Assembly (NCBI GenBank): GCA_003280495.1 | Contig: QCET01000002.1 | Coordinates: forward strand, 35,610-99,609 | Length of the DNA stretch: 64,000 nucleotides | Direction: 5' to 3' | Origin: Pelagibacteraceae bacterium AG-359-E06 | GTDB taxonomy: Bacteria > Pseudomonadota > Alphaproteobacteria > Pelagibacterales > Pelagibacteraceae | Part shown: piece after piece, positions 21,851 through 29,493 of the stretch | Position numbering within the stretch: the first letter of the stretch is position 1 | Layout: every line of letters starts with the position of its first letter | The notes under the pieces: model-generated | Told to the model about the DNA's origin: nothing | What the model saw: the letters and a program-made list of their open reading frames with translations, nothing else | Database searches by the model: none | Made by a program: the position numbers and the translations under genes

Positions 21851-23059
21851 ATGAAAAAAAGAAAAAGTAATATTAATCCTAGTAGAAGAAAATTTTTAAC
21901 TGGTTCGGCTACAGTTGCTGGAGTTGCGGCAGCTAGTGCATTAGTTCCAATTAAAGTTTCTTATGCAAATCATACTGCCAGCGATGCTAAAGGTTTACCA
22001 GGCTTTATTAAGTGGAAAAAAAGATCTTCATTGATCATTCACTCAGATAAAACAATGGAGACACATAGAGAAGCTATTGGTTCAAGTGTGATAACGCCTA
22101 TTAGACATATATATATTAGAAATAACATGCCAACAATGACTGATGCTCAAATTGGTAAAAAATCTCAATGGAAACTAAAAGTTGAAGGTGTAAAAAATCC
22201 TAAAACATTTACTCTGTCACAACTACAAAATCTTGGAAGAACTACAATGGCAACTGTTCTACAATGTTCAGGTAATGGTAGAGGTTTCTTTCCTCATAAA
22301 CCAAGAGGCTCTCAGTGGAAAACTGGAGCAGCTGCTTGTGTAATGTGGACAGGTATTCCATTATCAACTGTAATAAAAGCTTGTGGCGGATTATCAGGTG
22401 GTGCAAAATATGTTACTGCAACTGGTTCTGATATGCCATCAAATCTTGATCCCAAAAAAGCTTTAGTTGAAAGATCAGTACCAGTTAAAGTTAAAAAGGA
22501 TGCGATGCTCGCTTGGGAAATGAACGGTGTAGCATTACCTAATGCACATGGAGGACCATTACGTTTCATTCCACCAGGATACTTCGGAATTAATAACGTA
22601 AAGCATTGTGGTAAAATTGCATTCACAAAAGATCAATCACAAGTGAAATATATGAAAAAAAGTTATAGAATTTCACCGATTGGAAAAAAAGGATCACAAT
22701 ACCCAAGTTGTTGGGAAATGCCAGTCAAATCATGGATCACTTCACCAATGAAAAGATCTTCTTCAGGAAATGTAAGTATTTCTGGAGTAGCATTTGGTGG
22801 CACAAGAAAAGTATCCAGTGTTTCCGTATCAACTGACGGCGGTAAAAATTGGAAAAAAGCTAAACTTATAGGTCCAGATCTGGGTAAATTTGCATGGAGA
22901 CAATTTGTATTTAATGCAAAATTAAAACCAGGGAAATATAATATCGCAAGCAAAGCTTCAGCTGGTGGAAAATCTCAACCAAAATTGAGAATGGAAAACA
23001 GAAGAGGTTACGCCCATAACGGTTGGAGAGACCATAGCTTAAATATTAGTGTCAGCTAA
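21851..23059 (+). CDS. soxC: SoxC/SorA-like molybdopterin sulfite dehydrogenase with Tat signal
   Basis: Start placed at MKKRKSNINPSRRKFLTG behind a strong AGGAGGGG RBS; VLQCSGNGRGFF, GGPLRFIPPGYFG, dimerisation domain. Confidence 0.85.
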   Translation: MKKRKSNINPSRRKFLTGSATVAGVAAASALVPIKVSYANHTASDAKGLPGFIKWKKRSSLIIHSDKTMETHREAIGSSVITPIRHIYIRNNMPTMTDAQIGKKSQWKLKVEGVKNPKTFTLSQLQNLGRTTMATVLQCSGNGRGFFPHKPRGSQWKTGAAACVMWTGIPLSTVIKACGGLSGGAKYVTATGSDMPSNLDPKKALVERSVPVKVKKDAMLAWEMNGVALPNAHGGPLRFIPPGYFGINNVKHCGKIAFTKDQSQVKYMKKSYRISPIGKKGSQYPSCWEMPVKSWITSPMKRSSSGNVSISGVAFGGTRKVSSVSVSTDGGKNWKKAKLIGPDLGKFAWRQFVFNAKLKPGKYNIASKASAGGKSQPKLRMENRRGYAHNGWRDHSLNISVS

Positions 23060-23363
23060 TTTTTATAAAATATTAACAATCTTAGTTTTGTTCTCGTCGG
23101 CAGCAATTGCCGACGAGAATGCTAAAGGAATGAAGCTTTTCAATGAGAAAGCTATGTGTGCTACATGCCACACCATGAAAGCCGCTGGTTCTAAAGGAAA
23201 TGTAGGACCGAATCTCGACACATTAAAACCGACCGTTGCTCAAGTAAAAGATATTGTAACTCACGGATTAGGCGCCATGCCTGCTTTTGGCGAGGATGGA
23301 TTGCTAACACCAGAAGAAATTGATACTGTGTCAATTTATGTTGCCAAAAACGCAGGAAAGTAG
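23049..23363 (+). CDS. c-type cytochrome, probable electron acceptor of the sulfite dehydrogenase
   Basis: 104 aa; signal peptide, CATCHTMKAAGSKGNVGPNL, overlaps soxC end. Confidence 0.88.
   Translation: MSANFYKILTILVLFSSAAIADENAKGMKLFNEKAMCATCHTMKAAGSKGNVGPNLDTLKPTVAQVKDIVTHGLGAMPAFGEDGLLTPEEIDTVSIYVAKNAGK
23091..23119 (+). repeat. Perfect 12-bp inverted repeat within cytochrome c signal-peptide codons
   Basis: TTCTCGTCGGCA-GCAAT-TGCCGACGAGAA. Confidence 0.9.
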
Positions 23364-23375
23364 GTATAAGAGATT

Positions 23376-23576
23376 ATGATTGATTTTCTAAATATGGATG
23401 GTTATGGAATATATATTTGGCCGGCATACGCTATTGCGTTTAGTTTAATTTCATTTTTATATTTTAGATCTATTAAGCAGCTTAAAAAACTTGAAAAAGA
23501 AATTCAGGCCCTTGAACAAAAAGCTGCAGCGGAGAAAATTAAAACCGCAAGAAACTCTATAAGTCAAACTGCTTAA
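23376..23576 (+). CDS. ccmD: CcmD-like heme exporter small protein
   Basis: 66 aa; FLNMDGYGIYIWPAYAIAFSLISFLYFRSI...LEKEIQALE matches CcmD pattern. Confidence 0.65.
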   Translation: MIDFLNMDGYGIYIWPAYAIAFSLISFLYFRSIKQLKKLEKEIQALEQKAAAEKIKTARNSISQTA

Positions 23577-24313
23577 AAAATCTTAAATCCAATTCTTAAG
23601 GCTACAGCAATAACTAATACCGATGTTATCATTGCTAATATTCTTGTCGGAATTATTTTAATACTTAAATAGTTTCCTATTTGACCACCAATAAATACGG
23701 CTAAAAATAAATACCAAAAATTAAATATTTCATTGATTATTCCATACTTAGTTAATTGACCAAATATTCCTGATACTGAATTGATAAGAATAAATATTGA
23801 TGCAGAAGTTATTATGATTTTAGGTCTTTCAGCTCTAAGCAGGAATAAAATTGGGCTTAAAAATATACCACCTCCTATTCCGACAATACCAGATATAAAT
23901 CCTAAAATTGATCCTATGATAAAGCAAATAAATTTAGGTAACGACCTATAATTTTCAATATTGTCGTCGTAAGTTTTAAAATTAAACAAAATTAAAACAC
24001 CTGCTATCAATAAAACTGTAAATAGTAATAATTCGAAAATATATTTATCGATTAATAGTGTTCCACCAAAATAAGCGAATGGAATTGAGCCAACTAAAAA
24101 AGGTGCTAAAAAATTTATATTGTAGTTGCCCCTTCTAATATAATTAAAACAATTTCCTGAAACAACAATGATATTACACATTAAAGCTATTACGGGAAAA
24201 ATTGCATAGGAGATACCCCATAGAAGCATTAAAGCCAGGTAAGTAGAGCCACCTCCAAAGCCAACGCTGGAATAGATTATTGAAGTTATGAAAAACAATA
24301 AAGCTAAATTCAT
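23573..24313 (-). CDS. TauE/SafE family sulfite/sulfonate exporter
   Basis: 246 aa polytopic; GFGGGSTYLAL, GIVGIGGGIFLSPIL. Confidence 0.88.
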   Translation of the reverse strand: MNLALLFFITSIIYSSVGFGGGSTYLALMLLWGISYAIFPVIALMCNIIVVSGNCFNYIRRGNYNINFLAPFLVGSIPFAYFGGTLLIDKYIFELLLFTVLLIAGVLILFNFKTYDDNIENYRSLPKFICFIIGSILGFISGIVGIGGGIFLSPILFLLRAERPKIIITSASIFILINSVSGIFGQLTKYGIINEIFNFWYLFLAVFIGGQIGNYLSIKIIPTRILAMITSVLVIAVALRIGFKIF

Positions 24314-24367
24314 ATATAAACTATTGTTAAAAATTATATCTCACTATATAAAATAAGCACTCACTAA

Positions 24368-24895
24368 ATGCCTATAGATAGTCAAAAAGAATTTAAACCA
24401 ATAAATATATCTGTATTAACTATTTCAGACACTAGAACTGAAGCGACTGACAAATCAGGTCAAATTTTAGCAAATAAAATTAAGGAGAAAGGTCATGGCC
24501 TCAAGCATAAAGAAATAGTTATTGATGATAAAGAAATAATTAAATCTAAAATTCAAGAGTGGTGCAATATTAAAGATGTTGATGTAATTATTGCAACGGG
24601 TGGGACTGGCTTAACTGGAAGAGACACAACCCCAGAAGCACTAGATGAAATTAAAGATAAAGAAATACCAGGTTTTGGAGAATTATTTAGACTAATAAGT
24701 TATAAAAAAATCGGAGCTTCTACAATTCAATCAAGGGCAATGGCAGTATTAGTTAATGGTAAATATATTTTTGCACTTCCAGGATCGAGCGGTGCAGTTG
24801 CTGATGCTTGGGAGGAAATTTTAAAATATCAGCTGGATTCAAGATTTAAACCTTGTAATTTTATAGACTTAATACCTCGACTTAAAGAAAAATAG
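24368..24895 (+). CDS. moaB: Molybdenum cofactor biosynthesis protein B
   Basis: ISDTRTEATDKSG, IATGGTGLTGRDTTPEA, ALPGSSGAVADAW. Confidence 0.93.
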   Translation: MPIDSQKEFKPINISVLTISDTRTEATDKSGQILANKIKEKGHGLKHKEIVIDDKEIIKSKIQEWCNIKDVDVIIATGGTGLTGRDTTPEALDEIKDKEIPGFGELFRLISYKKIGASTIQSRAMAVLVNGKYIFALPGSSGAVADAWEEILKYQLDSRFKPCNFIDLIPRLKEK

Positions 24896-24900
24896 AAAAT

Positions 24901-25299
24901 TTATAATTTACACCTTTTGCATAACCCGTAAAATTCTAAATTATATTTTTCATATTTCATTCCGGTATTGTCTTGAAAATTTGTTAAATAAGTTGAAAGC
25001 TTTGAATTCATTATTTCTGTTATTTTTTGACATTTTTTACAAATTGAAAATGCTGTTGCTTTTGAGGTCTCGCATTCTGAATTCTTACAATCAACAAATG
25101 CATTTTTGCTTTCTATTTTATGTATTACTCCCAGTTCTACCAATTTTTCTAATGCTCTGTAGACCTGCGGGGGAGCGTTAATACCTTTTTTTTTAACACT
25201 CGATAAAATAGAATACGCCTTTAATGGTTTTTTGGCTTTTCTAATCGTTTCTAAGACTATCTGTTGATTTTTACTTAAGTTAACTTGTTTATGCTTCAT
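24901..25299 (-). CDS. zur: Fur-family zinc uptake regulator
   Basis: 132 aa; winged-helix (PPQVYRALEKLVELGVIHKIES), two CxxC metal motifs; adjacent to znuBC. Confidence 0.85.
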   Translation of the reverse strand: MKHKQVNLSKNQQIVLETIRKAKKPLKAYSILSSVKKKGINAPPQVYRALEKLVELGVIHKIESKNAFVDCKNSECETSKATAFSICKKCQKITEIMNSKLSTYLTNFQDNTGMKYEKYNLEFYGLCKRCKL

Positions 25300-25307
25300 A
25301 ATATAAA

Positions 25308-26117
25308 TTATACCACCTTACCTTTTATCTTTATACGCTTTAAATTTATTAGAGATAACAAAAACAAAGATAAAGCTGCCACAATAATTGACGGTCCGGA
25401 GGGTGAATTAAATTCTAATGAAGCAAACAATCCTAACAAAACTGAAAGCGCACCACCAACTGTTGCAATAAAGACCATCATTAAAGGGTTATCTGAAAGG
25501 TTTCTTGCCATCGCTGCTGGCATAATCAACATACCAGTTATCAAAAGAAGACCAACCATTTTTATAGAGATTGCAATAATTGCAGCCATCAGTAAGGTAA
25601 ATATTATATTTACTCTATCCGGGTTCATTCCTTCGGCTTGAGCAAGATCGTAATTTACAGTTGATGCAAACAACGGTTTCCAAATTATTTTTAGAGTAAT
25701 CAATATAATTGCACCCCCTAACCAAATAATTAAAATATCTAAATTATTCACTGACAGAATATCTCCAAAAAGCAAACCCATAATGTCAAATCGTATAAAT
25801 GATAAAAAACTAATGGTAACAAGACCCAAGGCCAAAGTAGAGTGGGCTAATAAACCTAGTAAAGCATCTCCAGGGAGGTTTGTTACTCTTTGTAAATTAA
25901 TTAAAAATATAGCAACAACGGCAGATATGAGAAAAACTGCAAATGAAATATTCATTTCAAATGACAAAGCCAACGTAACACCTAAAAGAGCAGAATGTGC
26001 CAATGTATCTCCAAAAAATGAAAGTCTTCTCCAAATAGTAAAACATCCTAAAGGACCAGTTACTATTGCTACTCCCAAACCAGCAATTAAAGCTCTTATA
26101 AAAAAATCATCTAGCAT
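25308..26117 (-). CDS. znuB: Zinc ABC transporter permease
   Basis: ABC-3 family polytopic protein; FFGDTLAHSALLGV. Confidence 0.92.
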   Translation of the reverse strand: MLDDFFIRALIAGLGVAIVTGPLGCFTIWRRLSFFGDTLAHSALLGVTLALSFEMNISFAVFLISAVVAIFLINLQRVTNLPGDALLGLLAHSTLALGLVTISFLSFIRFDIMGLLFGDILSVNNLDILIIWLGGAIILITLKIIWKPLFASTVNYDLAQAEGMNPDRVNIIFTLLMAAIIAISIKMVGLLLITGMLIMPAAMARNLSDNPLMMVFIATVGGALSVLLGLFASLEFNSPSGPSIIVAALSLFLLSLINLKRIKIKGKVV

Positions 26118-26860
26118 TAAATTTTTTTCGTTTTTATTGTTCCATCTGCTGAGTGAGTATGGTCGTGTTTGTGTTCATAAATCGATAACGTATTAGATGC
26201 CCTATCACCAAAAAGCTCTTTATAATTATGATTATTTGCTACAGTTTTAGGCGTTCCTGAACAGCAGATATGACCATTTAAACATACAACATAATCTGTA
26301 GCAGACATTACAACGTGTAAATCGTGAGAAATTAGTAATATTCCGCATTTTAGATTTTCAGAAATCAATCTTATTAATTCGTATAGCGCTATCTCACCTT
26401 TAAAGTCTACACCTTGGACTGGTTCATCCAATACTAAAAATTCAGGTTTTTTTGCAATAGCTCGCGCAATCAATACTCTTTGAAACTCACCACCGGATAA
26501 ACTTTTAATATTCCTATATTTTAAATTTTTTACGCCAGTTAAATTTAAAGCATCATCTAAATCTTTTTCTTTTAACTGTTCTGTAAGGTTCATGAAATCA
26601 ATAACACGTACGGGCAAAGTCCAATCAATTGAAATTTTTTGCGGCACGTATCCAATTTTATTTGTATATTTATCAACATGGCCTTCAGCATTTTTGTAGA
26701 TTCCTAATGCAATTTTTGCTGTTGTTGATTTACCCGACCCATTAGGCCCTATAAGAGTTACAATTTCTCCTTTTTTTACTTCAAACGAAACACCCTTTAC
26801 TAACCATGTGTTATTTATCTTAAGTCCGGCATTATTCAATTTTGCTACAACATTATTCAT
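26117..26860 (-). CDS. znuC: Zinc ABC transporter ATP-binding protein
   Basis: LIGPNGSGKSTTAK, SLSGGEFQRVLIARA, LVLDEP. Confidence 0.93.
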   Translation of the reverse strand: MNNVVAKLNNAGLKINNTWLVKGVSFEVKKGEIVTLIGPNGSGKSTTAKIALGIYKNAEGHVDKYTNKIGYVPQKISIDWTLPVRVIDFMNLTEQLKEKDLDDALNLTGVKNLKYRNIKSLSGGEFQRVLIARAIAKKPEFLVLDEPVQGVDFKGEIALYELIRLISENLKCGILLISHDLHVVMSATDYVVCLNGHICCSGTPKTVANNHNYKELFGDRASNTLSIYEHKHDHTHSADGTIKTKKI

Positions 26861-26893
26861 AATAATAAATTAATTTATTGACAAATACGTAAT

Positions 26894-26908
26894 TGTTACA
26901 TTATAACG
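26894..26908. promoter_or_regulatory. Second, degenerate Zur-like box
   Basis: TGTTACATTATAACG, 2 mismatches to the palindrome beginning 17 bp downstream. Confidence 0.5.
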
Positions 26909-26910
26909 CT

Positions 26911-26925
26911 TGTTATAATATAACA
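26911..26925. promoter_or_regulatory. Zur-box-like palindrome in the znuC/znuA divergent promoter
   Basis: TGTTATA-A-TATAACA, perfect 7-1-7 palindrome matching the proteobacterial Zur core TGTTATANTATAACA. Confidence 0.85.
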
Positions 26926-26933
26926 TTATAATA

Positions 26934-27908
26934 ATGAAAAAAGCATTATTAAATATAATCAATTTTACCATTATTTTCTTACTTTCTGTATCAATAACTG
27001 CAAAGTCAGAAATAAAAGTTGTTACTTCTATTAAACCGATACATTCATTAGCTTCGTATTTAATGCAAGGCATTGGTTCACCCTCGCTAATTGTAGAAGG
27101 TAGTAATTCACCTCACAACTTTACTTTAAAACCTTCTCATGCAAAAATGCTGCAACAAGCCGACCTTGTATTTTGGGTAGGAGAAAATTTAGAAACGCCC
27201 CTAGAAAAACCCATTAAATCTATTTCAAAAAAATCTAAAGTAATTGAATTATTAGAAATTAATGGGTTAAAAAAACTAGAATTTAGAGAAAAAAACATAT
27301 TTGACGGTCACGATGACCACGGACATAAAAAACACGATGACCACGGACATAAAAAACACGATGACCACGGACATAAAAAGAAGGATGACCATGGACACGC
27401 ACATGGTGACCATGACCCGCATATTTGGTTAGATCCTTCAAATGCAAAAGTAATTGCAAAAAAAATGACTAAAGAGTTAGTCTCTTTAGATAAAGAAAAC
27501 GCCAAAACTTATAAAGAAAACTCAAAAAAATTGATTAAAGAGATTGATCTTTTAATAAAAGATATAAAAAATAATACAAATAAAAACGCCAGCTTTATTG
27601 TATTTCACGATGCTTATCAATATTTTGAAAAAAAATTCCGTGTAAATGCGATTGGAGCTTTAACAGTCAATACCGATATACTTCCTGGTGCAGAACAATT
27701 AAAAGATATAAGAAATGTAATTAATAAAAAGAAGGCAAAGTGTATATTCTCCGAACCTCAGTTTAATCCAAATATAATTAACGCAATAGCAAAAGATACA
27801 AATATTAAAACTGGCGTTTTAGATCCTCTTGGCTCGACGTTACCTGCTGATAAAAATCAGTACTTTATGTTAATTAAAAATATATCGAATTCTTTAAAGC
27901 CCTGCTAA
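26934..27908 (+). CDS. znuA: Zinc ABC transporter substrate-binding protein with His/Asp-rich loop
   Basis: Signal peptide; TSIKPIHSLASYLMQGIG; His-rich HDDHGHKKH repeats; HDPHIWLDPSNAK. Confidence 0.93.
   Translation: MKKALLNIINFTIIFLLSVSITAKSEIKVVTSIKPIHSLASYLMQGIGSPSLIVEGSNSPHNFTLKPSHAKMLQQADLVFWVGENLETPLEKPIKSISKKSKVIELLEINGLKKLEFREKNIFDGHDDHGHKKHDDHGHKKHDDHGHKKKDDHGHAHGDHDPHIWLDPSNAKVIAKKMTKELVSLDKENAKTYKENSKKLIKEIDLLIKDIKNNTNKNASFIVFHDAYQYFEKKFRVNAIGALTVNTDILPGAEQLKDIRNVINKKKAKCIFSEPQFNPNIINAIAKDTNIKTGVLDPLGSTLPADKNQYFMLIKNISNSLKPC
27312..27383 (+). repeat. 24-bp in-frame tandem repeat (3 units) encoding DDHGHKKH
   Basis: gatgaccacggacataaaaaacac x2, third copy diverged at its end (aagaag). 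Confidence 0.92.
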
Positions 27909-27910
27909 TT

Positions 27911-28096
27911 TTAAAAGATATTATTAATTATATAATAAGTTAATCCAACAATACCAACTGCAAATACAACGCTTTGTACCCAAAAATTTAGTAGCTTGCT
28001 AAAGGGCGCTTTAGTAAATCTTTTCCAAGGAATAAAATAATAAGCTATTAAAGTTACTAAAATATAAAACAATATTGTTTCAGTTAATGTAATCAT
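27911..28096 (-). CDS. Small membrane protein, 61 aa
   Basis: Two predicted TMs; overlaps the upstream DUF1244-like ORF end. Confidence 0.6.
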   Translation of the reverse strand: MITLTETILFYILVTLIAYYFIPWKRFTKAPFSKLLNFWVQSVVFAVGIVGLTYYIINNIF

Positions 28097-28338
28097 TTTT
28101 GATATTTATCTTTCCATTCTTCATAACTCATACCATATATTTCCTTTCTTGCATCAGGATCTGATATATTTTCACCTAGTTTTATTGCCTCTTCTCTGTA
28201 CCATTTGGATAGACAATTTCTACAAAATCCAGCTAAATTCATAAGATCAAGATTTTGAACATCCTTTCTTTCTCCAAGATGTTTTATTAATCTCTCAAAT
28301 GCTTTAGCTTGTACTTTCTTTTTTGTAGCTTCATCCAT
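28093..28338 (-). CDS. DUF1244 family protein
   Basis: LAGFCRNCLSKWYREEA...GMSYEEWKDKYQ pattern of DUF1244. Confidence 0.8.
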   Translation of the reverse strand: MDEATKKKVQAKAFERLIKHLGERKDVQNLDLMNLAGFCRNCLSKWYREEAIKLGENISDPDARKEIYGMSYEEWKDKYQK

Positions 28339-28360
28339 AAAAATAATTATATTGTTTTAT

Positions 28361-28915
28361 ATGAAATTATCAGGTTCTTATGAAATTCCAACTGATAAAC
28401 AATCTGTCTGGGATGCATTAAATAGTCCAGAAATTCTTCAAAAATGTATTCCCGGTTGCGAAGAGTTCAAAAAAAATTCTGATACTAGCTTTACTGCAAC
28501 AGCAACTAACAAAATTGGACCATTTAATGCTAGTTTCACAGGAGAGATTGAATTAAAAGACTTAAATCCTCCAGATAGTTACAAAATAGTTGGACAAGGA
28601 GATTCTCCTGTAGGCTTTGCTTCTGGCGAAGCAAGCGTAAAACTGGTGGAAAATAGCGGTGTAACAACATTAACTTATAGTGTCGAAGCGCAAGTCGGTG
28701 GTAAAATAGCTCAGGTTGGCTCAAGGTTAATTGATATGACAGCAAAAAAAATGGCAGATATCTTCTTTGGAAAATTTTCTGAGTCTATCTCACCAGCAGG
28801 TTCAAAACCAAAAGAAAACGTGAAAGTATCAAATAAATCATCAATTAATAAAAAATTATTAATCGCATTGGGTTGCTCGGTCGCGATAGGCGCTATTTTG
28901 TTGATAATTTTTTAA
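28361..28915 (+). CDS. coxG: CoxG/SRPBCC family protein (CO dehydrogenase subunit G-like)
   Basis: MKLSGSYEIPTDKQSVWDALNSPEILQKCIPGCEEF; C-terminal TM anchor. Confidence 0.87.
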   Translation: MKLSGSYEIPTDKQSVWDALNSPEILQKCIPGCEEFKKNSDTSFTATATNKIGPFNASFTGEIELKDLNPPDSYKIVGQGDSPVGFASGEASVKLVENSGVTTLTYSVEAQVGGKIAQVGSRLIDMTAKKMADIFFGKFSESISPAGSKPKENVKVSNKSSINKKLLIALGCSVAIGAILLIIF

Positions 28916-28930
28916 ACAACCTACGGTAGA

Positions 28931-28942
28931 GACAATATTGTC
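28931..28942. promoter_or_regulatory. 12-bp palindrome upstream of the CODH-like operon
   Basis: GACAATATTGTC between coxG and coxS. Confidence 0.3.
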
Positions 28943-29002
28943 ATATTGAGATTTTCGATCAATTTAGTAAGTTTATTATTAAAAAATTTTTAAGGGGAGA
29001 AC

Positions 29003-29464
29003 ATGAAATCTATAAATCTTACTATAAACGGTAAAAAAATTTCCAAAGAAGTTGAAGATTATACTTTATTATCAACATTTATAAGAGAAAATTTAAATTT
29101 AACTGGGACACACATAGGATGCGATACAAGTCAGTGTGGTGCGTGTGTTGTTCACGTAGATGGAAAATCTATGAAAAGTTGTGCATTATTAGCTGCTGAT
29201 GTTAATGGCGCTAAAGTAACGACCATAGAAGGTCTAGCAGAAAATGGCAAACTTCACCCAATGCAAGAGGCTTTCAAAAAGCATCACGGTTTACAGTGCG
29301 GCTATTGTACACCGGGTATGGTAATGAGCGCAGTTGATTTATTGAAAAATAAAAAGAATCCTAGCGATAAGGAGATTCGTGAATGGTTAGAAGGTAACAT
29401 TTGCCGATGTACTGGATACCAAAATATTGTTGCAGCTGTTAAAGATGCTGCATCAAAAATGTAA
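29003..29464 (+). CDS. coxS: Mo-hydroxylase 2Fe-2S small subunit (CoxS-like)
   Basis: [47 protein letters not shown]. Confidence 0.93.
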   Translation: MKSINLTINGKKISKEVEDYTLLSTFIRENLNLTGTHIGCDTSQCGACVVHVDGKSMKSCALLAADVNGAKVTTIEGLAENGKLHPMQEAFKKHHGLQCGYCTPGMVMSAVDLLKNKKNPSDKEIREWLEGNICRCTGYQNIVAAVKDAASKM

Positions 29465-29493
29465 ATAAACAGAAATAAAAAAGGAGAAAAAAA

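Noticed and set aside
22312-22953. Two antisense ORFs (104 and 96 aa) inside soxC
   Set aside because: Opposite a strongly supported Mo enzyme gene; likely chance frames.
25285-26196. Plus-strand ORFs (118 and 137 aa) across znuB
   Set aside because: Antisense to the conserved znuB; Lys/Asn/Ile-rich chance translations.
27312-27383. Short direct repeats as a CRISPR array
   Set aside because: Units are contiguous with no spacers, and in-frame within znuA.
27308-27505. Antisense ORF (65 aa) with CPWSSxFL repeats
   Set aside because: It is the reverse complement of the znuA His-rich tandem repeat; periodicity comes from the sense-strand repeat.
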